A stretch of DNA of 64,000 bases. It comes from Rhizomucor pusillus (Eukaryota; Mucoromycota; Mucoromycetes; Mucorales; Lichtheimiaceae). Both the position numbers and the translations under genes were made by a program. The DNA lies in assembly GCA_900175165.2 (NCBI GenBank), contig FWWN02000211.1:22876-86875 (forward strand), given 5' to 3'. The notes beneath the pieces were generated by a model. It searched no databases. It was given only the letters and a program-made list of their open reading frames with translations, and was not told where the DNA came from. This document shows positions 48,601 through 60,500 of this stretch, one piece after another; within the stretch, counting starts at the first letter, position 1; each line of letters starts with the position of its first letter.

Positions 48601-49010
48601 ATTATAAAGATTCCGCTCAGAAGGAACATATCGGAACCAGATCTTCTGTTCTTGCCAATATCATGGACACTCTGAGCAAGCATGCTATGAAGGATAACGA
48701 AAGGATCCATTAGGCCATTGAGAGTCGAGGTTATCGTTGCGTGTGCTTGACACCATACTCGCCTTTCCTCTATCGTATTCGGGGACTTCTGTCCCAAGGT
48801 CTAAGCTAGAAAGTTCTTTTAAGTTTATGCCGTGAGCTACTGAAGCTTACATATCTGATTTGCTAGGTCTTTGCAGGAGCGAGTTAAGCACCAGGACCAG
48901 TTGACATCTCGTATTACTAAGGCGGCCAAGTTGGTAACAAGGAAGATTGCAGCAAATGGATATACCATGCAGGATCTTTTTTTCCAAACTTGCCACAATA
49001 GGCTCATTCC
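48601..49010 (+). pseudogene. Decayed DDE transposase (Tc1/mariner, DDE_3-like), C-terminal part
   Basis: One frame reads RSSVLANIMDTLSKHAMKDN, then an in-frame stop, then AIESRGYRCVCLTPYSPFLY. This copies the Tc1-like pattern in which a helix before the second Asp is followed by RGYRCVYLPPYSPFLNPIE. The expected NPIE is replaced by YRIR, and the catalytic D of a DNAPIH-type motif is gone. A shifted frame then gives ERVKHQDQLTSRITKAAKLV, matching the C-terminal helix after the catalytic Glu. The in-frame stop and lost catalytic motif show a dead copy. Terminal repeats were not found. Confidence 0.6.
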
Positions 49011-49132
49011 TTTCTCTTCTTGCTCCTGGACTCTTTCTTATTTTATACAAACATAATGAGGAAATAATAACAGGGAACCTGAAACTCTCAGAAGTGACAC
49101 CATGGATTGGTCTTGTGATCAAGGTCCCAACG

Positions 49133-49149
49133 AAAAAAAAAAAAAAAAA
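49133..49149. repeat. Poly-A run
   Basis: About seventeen consecutive A bases lie 70 bp before the kinase ATG. It could be a poly(dA:dT) nucleosome-depleting promoter element or a by-product of the transposon decay next to it. Confidence 0.7.
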
Positions 49150-49215
49150 GTTGTAAGTCTGGTTGTCAGGAACAAACCTGGGAGAAACAGAAAAACTTGA
49201 AAAAAAGCTGGCTTT

Positions 49216-51569
49216 ATGGCTCAGTCTCCCATGCAGAACTCCTTGGCAATCCTCAAGGGCTCTCCAGCCAGCAACTCTGTCCCCTTCCCGGAACCTTCTA
49301 CCTCCGCATCCTCTCGCCGCTCCAGATCCGGCAGCTTCATGTGGCAAAGCAACTTTACGCGACAAGCATCGGATGCTCGACGTTCATCCGACACCGAGTC
49401 GGCTCCTCTCCAAGCAGCTGCTAACATGTCTACGAGCTCGCTGTTATCTGAGACGAACTGGGCAAATAAGCTCGAAGACTTTGACGTAAAGAAGCCTATC
49501 GGCTACGGCTCGTCAGCCGTAGTGTACCGCGCTATTTTCAAGCCATTGAACAAGCCTGTGGCGCTGAAGATGATTGACCTGGATTTATTCGAACGTAACC
49601 AAATTGACGAATTACGGGCAAGTGCGACAACTATACTTCTATTTGAAAGAGAGCCAATATGCTAACGATTAAAGTTATTAATAACAGCGAGAAACCGCAT
49701 TGATGGCACTTTCAAAGCATCCGAATGTACTGCGTGTCTACGGGTCGTTTGTGAATGGATCTAAACTCTATATTGTCACACCATACTTGTCAGCAGGTAA
49801 AAATTTCGTATATTGCTCCTGGACGCAATGCCGCTGAACACGGATATTTGTACCTACTAGGCTCTTGCTTGGACATAATGAAAACTGGATTTCCTCAAGG
49901 CTTTGAAGAATACACCATTGCAACGATTCTGAAGCAAGCTTTGGAGGGCTTAGCATATCTGCACAAGAATGGACATATCCATCGAGATGTCAAGGCAGGG
50001 AATCTCCTGATGGATGATCAAGGTGCTGTCCTGCTAGCTGATTTTGGTGTCTCAAGCTCACTTTCGGAGAAGGGTGATGTCCGCAAGACATTTGTGGGAA
50101 CTGTATGTTTCTGTGTGTGGAAGTGAAAAGGGGAAAATGACGTGGGAGTTGTTTTGTTTGCTTTTCTCACAAACAGACTAGCCATGTTGGATGGCGCCCG
50201 AAGTCATGGAACAAGCTGGCTATGATTTCAAGGCGGACATTTGGAGTTTTGGTATCACCGCTTTGGAGCTAGCTACTGGTCACGCACCGTTTGCAAAGTA
50301 TCCTCCAATGAAGGCATGCAGATTTTCAAAACAGAAAAATCTTAATAGGTTTATTGTTGCTAACATTGGATCGCTAGGTTCTCATGATGACTTTATCGAA
50401 TGATCCCCCGACACTCGACAGAGAAGCAACAGTGCACAAATATAGCAAAGTGTTCAAAGAAATGATTGATATATGCCTGCAAAAAGATCCCCAGAAGCGA
50501 CCTACAGCCGAAAAATTATTGAGTCATCCCTTCTTCAAGCAAGCAAAGAAGAAGGAGTATCTCACTAAATCTGTCCTGGCGCATGTTCCCCCTCTTGATC
50601 AACGACCGCACAAGAAGGTCCCGCAACGTCATATCTCATTTGAGACCACAGAGCAAGCATGGGATTTCGAAAGCGACAACGAGGATGCTCCTCAACCCAA
50701 GCGACATATTTCGTTCGGCGACGTTATCATACGCTCTTCGGACAAAAAGCCTTCACGATTTCTGGCAGCAGAGGAGTCAGGCGAAGAAGTGAGAAAGGGG
50801 AGATTTAGCATAGCGTCGGATGATACTCCTTCACCGATACCATTAACGCGCGTAGGCTCTGAACAACGGAAATCACGCTTTGAAATATCAGACGGTACGT
50901 CACTATCTAGAGAGGATTCCATGTCATCCTCTGGTCTCTCGCGGAACAACTCTACCACGAGCCCGAAACCCAGCCGCTTTGCCGTCGACCACGGTGAGAA
51001 CAGGAAGAAAGGCCGTTTTGAATTGAGCGGAGGAAACATAGATGGTTAGCACAAATTGCATGTGCATGATTTCAAGACAATTCGCTCACATGCCTATTAT
51101 AATATACATTAGCTCAGCACCTAGTAGAACCATCGCCTATTTCATCGGTTTCTGGATCACCGAGTATATCGCCTCAAACATCTTTATCCCGCGATGAAGA
51201 TCCGTCACAAACCCTGATGCTTCAGATGGAAGCATTTTTAAGGACGAATGAATTACAACGACAGTTGATACAAGATATGCTAGCTCATGCACGGAAAGAC
51301 GATACCTCCTCTTCTAGTACCTCGAACGACGCTACCGCCACGCTGGTAAGCTATAAGAGCAAAATATATAACCACCTGCGAAACAACTGGAAATTCAATC
51401 GACTTTGTTTTACTTTTAGGATCACTTGAGACAACTCCTGAATGAATCCGATCGTGAACGCGAGAGACTCGCACGTGACAATGAAGCATTGAAAAAAGAA
51501 ATCGAACAATTGCGCCGCAATCTTTATTATACCAATATCCATCCCACCGAAATTTCAGACAAACAATGA
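49216..51569 (+). CDS. Ste20-family protein kinase, OSR1/SPAK (Fray)-like
   Basis: About eight exons. A serine-rich N-terminus of 85 residues precedes the kinase domain: [16 protein letters not shown] (glycine loop), VALKMIDL (catalytic Lys), [12 protein letters not shown] (catalytic loop), [10 protein letters not shown] (DFG), [16 protein letters not shown] and [20 protein letters not shown]. The [12 protein letters not shown] and [11 protein letters not shown] motifs point to the OSR1/SPAK subgroup. The C-terminal tail is serine-rich with repeated KxRF motifs and ends in a coiled coil ([20 protein letters not shown]); a typical CCT domain is not visible. Animal relatives control ion cotransport, and fungal ones are little studied. 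Two introns (49618-49687 and 50314-50377) require GC donors. The ATG at 49216 is the first in a frame that is open to the kinase domain. Confidence 0.88.
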
Positions 51570-51636
51570 TAGAATAAAAAAAAGGAATCTGGATGCACAG
51601 GAGGAAGGACTAGTATCTTATTGTGTTACATGATCA

Positions 51637-53049
51637 TCATTTGTTACAGTCAGTGTCATCGTCGGGCAGCGCGCGTTTACCAACGGCGTGCACAGGTTCT
51701 GCAGTTAGCAAATACCCGTAATTGACTTTGCCTTGAACAACTAACTTTTTGCTTTCATCAAGTGCATGGCGGTCCCAATCCCAATCGTTGTATCTGAATG
51801 CATACTGCACAGATGAAGGCCGATAATACAACGGCAAGACATATTCGCGTTTGGTGTACGTTTCTTGATCGTCATCGGATATCGGGCATACAACGACCTT
51901 CAACGCGAATCCTCGTACCCAGGATGGCTGAGACATGCCGACTACTTTGACCTTTACTCGAGATCCCAATCCTCCCAAAGGTACTTTGTTTTTGCTGATC
52001 ACGCCAGTATCCAAAATCACTCTGTCTCCGAAGAATTCTGGTCGCTCGGCATACCGACGCCATTCCGGATATTTAGAATCTTGACGCCGTATTGACTTTT
52101 TGTAAGTCTCGTCAAAAACGTCTCGTATCTGTTTGATTGCTTCTTCTGACAAGGCAATTATCGTGGTATCAGCGACGGGTGAAAGTTGGTAGCAGCAGAG
52201 GCATGCATTGGGAGACTGTCTGACACGATTATTGTGATGGTGGCATGCTTTGTCTTCCGTCTTTGCCCTGTATCGCAGCACCGCCTTGTTGTGCGTCTCT
52301 AGTATACAGTGTACTACTTGCTTCTCCCAGGATGAATTGTATCTTGGTCTCACAGCTGGTACATGATAGACCTTGTATGATGCCAGCTTGAGCTTCCCTA
52401 AAAAGGCTTGGAATTTTTTAACGTGGGGCAGCCGATCGTCCCACATATTAATGGTCTTCAGCGACGGAACGACGTTCAACATATGCAGGATGAAAGCGTT
52501 TTTAAAATCCATGGTTGATTTGAAAACGGAGGGTTGGGTATTGTAGCGATGATGAATGTCGGGCATATCGGCAAGCTCCGGGTCAGGTCGTAAGCATACC
52601 ATGTCAAAGTTGAGTTGTTTGGCGGAGAGCATGTCGGGTATGATGCGGTGGAAAGGATGGTATCGTCGTCCGGTCAGCACGACCGTCAATGAGTCCGGAT
52701 CGCCGAGTGATTTTCGAGCTCTTTCAACAATATCTTCATTCCAGTAACCATTCCAAGCTGTCTTTTCCAGATCGGCTTTGGATCCAAGCTCGAGACTACG
52801 AATGTCACGCCACCAGCCGGGTCCAAGGAGATTCTCAGTCGTCACTGCGTTGACAAGGGCTGGATGCCATATAGTTGGACTGAGAAGTGGCGAGAGAAAG
52901 AGCGTCGAGTCAAAGTCGAAGATATCGAGCTTCGTCGGACGACGACGCGATTTGCTCAATTGCTGTGCAAATGGAGATGCAAGGTATTGTCGCTCTAATA
53001 TACTCTGTTCCAGGGCTTTATTAAACAATGGCCTCCACCGGAAGGTCAT
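51637..53049 (-). CDS. Swiss-Army-Knife RNA-repair-like HAD protein
   Basis: A single uninterrupted exon of 470 residues. The N-terminal HAD motif LDIFDFDSTLFLSPLLSP carries the catalytic DxD and is followed by GPGWWRDIRSLELG, VVLTGRRYHPFHRII (motif II Thr) and TINMWDDRLPHVKKF (the DD motif). This is the layout of the fungal HAD_SAK family, predicted to act in RNA repair. A second half (residues 270-470) contains GDRVILDTGVISKNKVPLGG, probably an added nucleic-acid-binding or ligase-associated module, which I do not recognise. The family function is predicted only. Lack of introns is unusual beside its neighbours. Confidence 0.72.
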   Translation of the reverse strand: MTFRWRPLFNKALEQSILERQYLASPFAQQLSKSRRRPTKLDIFDFDSTLFLSPLLSPTIWHPALVNAVTTENLLGPGWWRDIRSLELGSKADLEKTAWNGYWNEDIVERARKSLGDPDSLTVVLTGRRYHPFHRIIPDMLSAKQLNFDMVCLRPDPELADMPDIHHRYNTQPSVFKSTMDFKNAFILHMLNVVPSLKTINMWDDRLPHVKKFQAFLGKLKLASYKVYHVPAVRPRYNSSWEKQVVHCILETHNKAVLRYRAKTEDKACHHHNNRVRQSPNACLCCYQLSPVADTTIIALSEEAIKQIRDVFDETYKKSIRRQDSKYPEWRRYAERPEFFGDRVILDTGVISKNKVPLGGLGSRVKVKVVGMSQPSWVRGFALKVVVCPISDDDQETYTKREYVLPLYYRPSSVQYAFRYNDWDWDRHALDESKKLVVQGKVNYGYLLTAEPVHAVGKRALPDDDTDCNK

Positions 53050-53158
53050 TTCTTGTTTTCTACCTTTTCGATTTCACAGACGTCATTGTATACAGTTTTC
53101 ATCCTTTTGATCAAGGTGAAATGGGGAAAGAAGGTTTTTGTTGCAACCTGTCTGGACT

Positions 53159-53936
53159 TTAAACGTCATGATATTCTTTGATGGTGAACCGTCCTCGAAT
53201 GCCTTTTTTGTTGATGAATAGAAATTCACGCAGATCGTTCTTAAGAGTGACTTCCTGGCTTGGTAATTTGCGATCGTCTCTCAGATCCTTCTCAGGTTGA
53301 ATAACCTTGACATCTAGCTTATAAAGGTATGGTGCCAAGAAAGGGATTGGTTTGTCGGTGACCAGGATAAGCTGGATGACAGATCAAATGTTATGAGCAA
53401 ATTAAACAATGCAGCCAACTCTAATCTTTTTCTTACATTGACGTATTGGAAACCAGGTTTGTGTGGATATGGAATACCTGGAGACACCATCACCTAATAG
53501 TCTGCGGATTAAGGATATAGTCTTGCTGACCAAAACTTTCCTAGCGTATACTTCTTACCTGCTGAACCTTTTTCAAATCAAACTGGGTGTCGAGTTCTAG
53601 CCGATTGACTGCTCGAGCCTTTCTCTCATCGAAATTCGGAACCACACCGCAGTTGATCAACTATGGAAGCACGTTTCAGACCTAGTTCGCATTGGGGTTT
53701 GGCATCTCTTTGTATCATCTTCTTGCCTTTAATGGTATAACCAGTGCACCTGTGCTTCTTATACGGTTCTGTCCAGGCGCTTTTCAGTCTTCTACTATAG
53801 CACGAAGCTTTTTACATAAAATAACAACACATACGCGTTCTTTGTCGATCTGTTCCTGAATCCAGTCCTTGGCACAGACGTCGATTTGCTCTTCTGGGAC
53901 AGGATCTTGCAGCTGCAATTCGCCGTTGTCGGCCAT
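53159..53936 (-). CDS. Conserved-looking protein of unknown function
   Basis: I cannot name this family. The first exon starts MADNGELQLQDPVPEEQIDV and ends QIDKER at a GTATGT donor. Later exons carry LINCGVVPNFDERKARAVNR, LELDTQFDLKKVQQ, VMVSPGIPYPHKPGFQYVN and KDLREFLFINKKGIRGRFTI-like sequence up to the stop at 53159. Phase matches directly from exon 1 to LINCGVV, which implies a first intron of about 170 nt. That intron, however, contains an exon-like frame with WTEPYKKHRCTGYTIKGKK that cannot be joined in phase. Codon use and length look genuine. No signal peptide, membrane helix or catalytic motif is seen. Confidence 0.55.
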
Positions 53937-55017
53937 GGCGATCTGTCAAAGGAGGTAAAAAAATCATTCGTCTGAGGCTGAACACTTTTTGGCAGGCAGG
54001 CGACCCACATCCGCTTCTTTGTTGCATTCAAATCATCGACTTAGGTTTTGTAGGACATACCATCCACAATCCAACAATGTAGCCTGTTCATGTAAGAAAA
54101 TACAAGTCATGCGTTAAAATGTTGCTTAATACTTATTTGGACTCTGGGGTGCCTGGAAACTGTACAGAAGAAGGACAATTGTGGGATTTAGTATAGCGAG
54201 ACCAAGCCTTGTTTGCAATTGCATCGTCCCTTTACCTTGCTTATCCTAGAACATATATGTCTTTAAAAAGATGCGCTGAATCTCATCCATTGCCTCCCCG
54301 CCTCTTACAGATGTAACGCTTTTTGCAATAAAACCATTCCGTTCGTCAGTTACAAGGAAATTTCCCTCGAGATAGCAACCTTGCAATCCCTCCTCACATG
54401 AATTTCCTGCTATTACATCGTGTCATAGAAGATATGCAGCAAGCAGTGACGTGAACAATCCATTTACTTTCCAGTATCAGAGAGACCAAACTTGACCACG
54501 AAACGTTGACTCAATGCAGTCCGGTTCTTCCCGGATTCGGAAGGTATGTATATGCCCAGAGGACGACAAACAATGCAGTACCGAGATTATGGAATGTAAA
54601 TGATAAGGATACCGCAAACGATACGGTATCGATAAACAGCTAGCCATCCGAGAAGTGTAATGACTATTATCTTTGAATAGAAGAAAGGCGAGAGACGACT
54701 TATCGAAAGCGGGCAATAAGGCAAATATTTCGTGACTGACACGAGGTATCCAGTGTCTTACCCTTTTAGGCAGGATGAGACTGAACCGCTATCCTGCTTC
54801 TCAACTGTAGTTGTGGTCTTTATGTATCTTAAGGCCCTTGAACAAAGTCGAGCCTTGCAGTCCTCCTGCTCCATGGCTAGTGTACATGACGGCTTTACCT
54901 ATATCAGTGTTGGCGTAACATGCTCAATTTCACGCCCCGCGGTTTTCCAATTGTAGCAAAGTTGATGCAACCCACCTGGATTTGAAAGAGTTAACAACAA
55001 AGCTTTCCTTTCTCCTA
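53937..55017. other. No gene recognised
   Basis: This is the upstream region of the minus-strand unknown gene and of the plus-strand COX17 gene. Several short open frames exist, but none shows a domain or a convincing exon series. Part of it may hold an upstream leader exon for COX17. Confidence 0.4.
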
Positions 55018-55221
55018 ATGGCCGAACCTGTCAAGACTACTTCTACACATTCCGGTCAATTGCCTATCGGTCCTGACGGCAAACCTCTCAAGCCTTGCTG
55101 TGCCTGCCCCGAGACAAAGAAAGCTCGCGATCAGTGCATTTTCGAGAATGGCGAGGAGAACTGCAAGCAGCTCATTGATGCTCACTTGAAGTGCATGCGA
55201 GACTTGGGCTTCAAGATCTAA
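55018..55221 (+). CDS. COX17: Cytochrome c oxidase copper chaperone Cox17
   Basis: A single exon of 67 residues. The sequence has the copper-binding CCxC in [17 protein letters not shown], and twin CX9C pairs ([11 protein letters not shown] and [11 protein letters not shown]). The end is MRDLGFKI, close to the Cox17 C-terminus of other fungi and animals. Cox17 delivers Cu(I) to Sco1 and Cox11 in the mitochondrial intermembrane space, and the twin CX9C motif directs import by the Mia40 pathway. The start at 55018 gives the usual length; an in-frame upstream stretch (from 54982) would add 12 residues. Confidence 0.97.
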   Translation: MAEPVKTTSTHSGQLPIGPDGKPLKPCCACPETKKARDQCIFENGEENCKQLIDAHLKCMRDLGFKI

Positions 55222-55471
55222 TTCATAGACTGAACGAATTGAACCATTACCTTTTGCCATCCCTTGTATAGTAGCATCAAATCAAGGATTTCTCCTTATT
55301 TTTTCCTCAGCATAGATTGTCAATAAACAATACATTTCAGGTGTCAGGATTACTAATACGTATATCAAGCTAGTATTTGGAAGGGACAGGATCAGGGGAG
55401 GAGATGGAGAAGCAAAAGGAGAAAAAAAAAAGGAATAAAGTACATATAAAAAGAATGCGAGGTACTGCATT

Positions 55472-57554
55472 TTACATGCGATGTTGATAGTCGTAATCTT
55501 GGACAGGGTACTCGTCCTCCTTCTCGCTGTTGACATGGACTTCAGCGAAGCGTCCAATAGGATCACGATGAAGTCTTGAATTTCGAATGCCAAAGGTAAA
55601 GTAGATAATCCAGCCGATACCCATCCAGACGAACAAACGCCAGATGGTTGTCACTTCAGCCACAGCGATCAGCAAAACAGAAATAACCATGCCGATGATG
55701 GGGAAGATAATCCATAGGTATTTGCCACCTGGAGTCTTGAACCACCGTTCAACGTCAGGGCGAGTGAAGCGCAGGACAATTACACCAAAGTGGACGATGA
55801 AGAAGGCAAGCAAGGTGCCGACGGAAGTCATGTTGCCGAGCAAATCGACTGGCAAGACAGCAGAAAGGATGGCAGTAATGAAACCAACAAGGATGGTGGA
55901 AATATAAGGAGTCTTGAACCTAGGATGGACTTTGGCAAAGACATCAGGCAGAAGACCGTCCCGGGCCATGGAGAAGAAAACACGAGATTGACCGAGCAAC
56001 ATGATAAGCAACACGGAGGTCAAACCAAAGAGAGCACCGAGCGCAACGATAATGTTGAGCCAGCGGAAACTTTTGCCGGTGCGTAGCTGTGTGAAATCGA
56101 TAGCTACAGTGACGGGAGTGGGGACGTTGAATTCACTGTATGGAGCAGCACCTGTCATGACCGTGCAAAAGGCAATGTAAAGCAGAGTCGTGATGATCAA
56201 ACTTCCAATGATACCGATAGGCAGGTCGCGACGAGGGTTTTTGGATTCCATAGCAGCAGTGGTGACGGAATCGAATCCAATGTAGCTGAAGAACACTGTC
56301 GTTGCAGCGGCAAAGACACCTGGCGCACCAAAGTAGTGCCAGTCGCCAGTAGTGTTGGGTGGAACATAAGGGTTGTAGTTGTCACGATCAACGAAACCGC
56401 AAAGGGAGAAGATGAAAAGGAGGACGACAATAAGTTTGAGTGTGACAATGAAGTTGTTGAACCATGACGATTGGCGAATACTACAAAAGTTTCAATGTAA
56501 GTTCCTGAAATTGTGGCTGGGATGGGAAAGTGCAATGGTAAGATACATACCCAATTACAAGCACCATCGTGACAAGCATGATAATTACAAAGCCAGGTAC
56601 ATTGAAGTAATGTCCAGGTGTATAACTGATGCTTGGAGGACTTTCTGTCCATGTGACTGTAGGCTCGGTCCAGTTCTCGCCAAAGTGTACGTTGAAAGCA
56701 ACATCGAAGAACTTGACAAAGTAACCAGACCAGCCGACACCGACTATAACGAGACAATGTGTCACGCGGTCAGTACAGATTACAAAGACTTATCAGTTCT
56801 TGATTACCTGTAGCAGCTCCGACCATGTATTCGAGAACCAAGTCCCAACCAATCGTCCACGCAACAAACTGTAGCAAACCAAAAGCAGTGGTTAGGATTT
56901 AAGAATCACCAGGTCACTGCAAAATTGTAGCATACCTCGCCCATGGTTGCATATGCATATGTATACGCAGACCCAGACACGGGGATCATGGATGCAAGTT
57001 CAGAGTAACTAATCGCGGCAAAGGCTGGAACATGTTTAATAAGCTTGTCACGTTTGCCTGCAAATGCATTGATACGGCATACATACCAGAAGCGACAGCA
57101 GCGATGATGAAAGAAATTGTAACCGCGGGGCCCGCATTTTTCGCCGCAGCCTGACCAGACAAGACAAAGATACCTAGCATCAATATGCAAATGATTCATG
57201 AGAGACTGTGCACTTAAGAAAAAAGGGAATGATTCAAAGCATTATCGTACCTGTGCCGATAATGGCACCAATACCAATAAACACGAGCGAAAACGCATTG
57301 AGTGCTCGTTTGAGACCAGAGTGATCGTATTCAGCAACCAGGAGCTCAACGGGTTTCAATGTTCCCAATCGGCGACCCCAGTATTGGACGTTAGTCTCAT
57401 CCGGTCGTCGCAAATAACTTGCAGGATCAACTTTGGCATATCGTGCTTGCATTGCCTGGAAGATGCCACGGTACGAGGTACCAGCCTCGACGTGGGGGCC
57501 GCTGGTCTCACCAACATACTCGATCTTCTCCCCACGGAAACTCTTTTCCGACAT
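55472..57554 (-). CDS. Cationic amino-acid permease (APC superfamily, CAT/SLC7-like)
   Basis: About five exons encode a transporter of roughly 600 residues. The hydrophilic N-terminus (MSEKSFRGEKIEYVGETSGP) contains GTLKPVELL. The first transmembrane helix, LVFIGIGAIIGTGIFVLSG, holds the GxG substrate-binding break of the APC fold. Other helices include AISYSELASMIPVSGSAYTY, FFSYIGFDSVTTAAMESKNP and LLGQSRVFFSMARDGLLPDV. The order and motifs (IGFD and ESKNPRRDLP) match CAT-type transporters for basic amino acids. Twelve to fourteen helices are predicted by hydrophobicity, ending in an acidic C-terminus. It should sit in the plasma or vacuolar membrane. Introns are GT-AG. The stop is about 250 bp from the COX17 stop (convergent). 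Confidence 0.9.
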
Positions 57555-60500
57555 TGATGGATGCTGAAAATCTGAGGAAGAGGAAAGAAAGAAGGCGTGA
57601 GAAGCTTGAGGTGAGATGCAAGGTGACTGTCTCTTTTAAATGGTTGTGAGATTCCTCAAGGAACCACGCCCGACTGATTGTCAGTATCACAGCTGAGCGG
57701 TTTCATCGCTTATCACGCCCTGTGCACGAATTGCGAGTAAGAACGAACTTGATTTGGTATGTGTGTGCCAGTGTCACGCGCTCATAAAAGGGAAAGAATG
57801 CACAAAAAAGGAATCTGCCGTAGCACCAACTGCCAATACGGAAATCTGGGTCATATGAAACCTCAACCATGCACCACAACAAAAGGTCGCCACGACTTTG
57901 TTTTTCGATGAAGGTCCAAAAAAACTCTTGATCCGTTCGTCCAGGTATAATGATTTTGCGACCTTTGAATATAGACAGAGTTGATTCGATGCCGCTGGAC
58001 AAATTAAATGCAACTCTGTATCTGCTAGGACAGTCGCAATTTCTTTTTTAATTGTTTCTCTCCCATTCTTTCATAAATCCAGCGCGAATTTCGCTTGCCA
58101 ATAGCTCTCAGAAGCTGAAATGCACTGTACAATAGCTTATGTGCTTTCTTAAAGCAACAGCAAAGCAAGTACACAGCCACGTTGCTGTGCTCTTGCTGGG
58201 TCCTTGTTGACTGGTCGATCCTGCTTTGTATCCACTCGATAAGAGATAGATCGGCTTCAAAACTACGAGTTTACATGGGAACATTATGGTTACACAGCGT
58301 CTACTTGCAATTACAGCTTGTGTTCTGAATGGATGTCTAAGAAAGCTGACACCCATGCTTTCGGCACAGAAAATCCAGTAAACTATCATTTTTCTTGACT
58401 GGATGCCGCATTATTTCGATGCATCAGACCAGATGCACACATGATGGAGTCTACTTTTGACTCAGCCTTCTCATGCGCGTAGCCATCGTCTGCCAGAAAC
58501 AGGATAGTGGCACTCAAAAGAACGATGCGTGTAGATTCGTGCGAAAATCTAAATTTGAAACCTGGGATCGTTCATACCCTTACCAGGGAACGAAAAAATG
58601 TATCACCTAGTGATCTAAGCATCCCTTTAGAAATCAGCCTCGTTTCCAAGGAATCGATATGTTTTTGGTAATTTTCAATCCATGAATCTTCAAGGTTGTG
58701 CTCGATTTTCATCGTATGACGCCTGTAAATAAAGAGCGTTGGGTGGAAGGGTTTAACAGATCAGGAACAAAAAGCCGGTGGCGGTCCTTTTTTGGCATTA
58801 CCCAGACGAGCAACCCCAATGTGAGGTTAGTTTCTGTGTTGGGCAAGCAAATAACAGCAACGAAAAACAGAAAAGCATCAATGTCCGTAGCACAAAAGTT
58901 TTACCACGACTGACCGTGTTGAGAATTCCCAGAGGGTTCATTACATCGCCGTAAGCTTCGTTTCCCTTTTAGATGCATGACAAAATTCGGGCATGCGACG
59001 TACCATCACCTTCTCTTGCACGTTGCTTCAATGTATCCCGATACTTCTAGCCGAAGAAGAAGCCAAGATACTTAAAAAGCGTAAAATCACCGCAACTTCT
59101 TATCAGAACACAATTGATAAGAAATTTGAGGGCGCATTCCTTTTCCAGAGATTATCCAACCCAGCCAAACCCTTTTAAGTGATTTTCGTCACGTTGCTAC
59201 TTTGCTGCTAGTTTTCAGGATTCAGCCTTTACAGTATGCAAATTTCGAAAAGATAAACTGTCACGTATCCTTCTTGATAAGCTTTAATCTGCATCCTAGG
59301 ATCGAATGCTAATGATACAGTAGCATGTCTGATTTCCAAAAGGAGAGGCAACGTCCTATGGTACAATGTCAAATCAATACAATGGAGTAATTAAACAGAC
59401 CCTACATTCAATGGTATTCTCTTATGAACAAGAAAGTTGGATCAAGAGATCAAAGTGTTAAGCGACGGAATACAACCATAGGGACGAGTACTGTACCTTT
59501 GCGTTTAAAGAGGGTGTTGCATTTCTAAGCATTTGTTATTAGAATATCAGTACAATTTACTTGTAGATATGACAGATGTCTTGAATGGAGTTATCAATGC
59601 TTTCCAACGTTCTGCGAACACCTATCTTTCCGATTATGAAGCGTCGTACAAAATCACGTCGGCATTGTCGACTAAGAGTGCAGCAATGAACATTCTGCCT
59701 GATCCTACTAAATCTTTTGGAAGGCAACAACATTCACGGCATGTTTTCCAATCGCTGCACTTGCGCGCTTGTGTCGACTAAAAACATCTGCTGCGAAGTC
59801 CTTATTGTAGATGATTCTTTGGAAGCCGCGTGGCTGTATTCGCGATGAGTATGGTTACTGACATTAGGATGCGCTCGAGAAACGCCAAGCTTCCTGATCA
59901 TCTACTCTATATAACCTTTTGATCTACACAGACACATATCTCAATAGTTTCAAGATAGGTTGCCATGGGTCTTCCCATCCAGGAACAAGCTCTAGGTAAG
60001 TGATCCCCAATCTTCCTCACTACGAGTGTTTTAGCGCTTGCTACAGCTTCTATGCTTATTAATAATGGTACCGCTTCTTGCACTGGAAGTTTATAGTTGG
60101 ATCGTTTAATCGCCCTCCCCGGTGAAAGATCGAAAAAAATTACGCGAGGACTGAAGATAAAGGACCATTCTGCGCAGCATGCAACCCGCGGACGCTTTAA
60201 CAATTTTGACGATCCTCCCAAAAGCATTGAGCATTGGATGAAACGCAGTCTCTTTTGGATCTCTGCATCGATTCGAGGGAATTTGTAGAGTCACCTTCCT
60301 ACGACGGTTTTTTGATATTTCCCTGTCCTTGTTCTAACTCAACATAGCAAGCAATAGAAATACATCTTTAGAATAGCTGTCAAGTCAATATTGCCACTTG
60401 ATTTTATAACTATGCAGCTTCGTTTGGTTGACCTTCCAGGAGTTAAAGCGATTGAGCATTGTCTATTTACATCTGCACGGTACTGGATCGACGACATTAA

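Noticed and set aside
48573..48797. Small minus-strand frame ending in a hydrophobic helix, like a tail-anchored protein
   Set aside because: The same bases on the plus strand encode the DDE transposase relic with a clear motif, so the helix is probably fortuitous.
48847..49365. 172-codon minus-strand open frame
   Set aside because: It spans the transposase relic and the kinase N-terminus in antisense and has no recognisable domain.
54477..54716. 79-codon minus-strand frame before COX17
   Set aside because: No domain, no intron links and no similarity to a known short protein.
59533..60290. Cluster of short open frames that might be a decayed transposon
   Set aside because: No diagnostic motif (DDE, RT, integrase, RuvC) can be seen; kept as unassigned.
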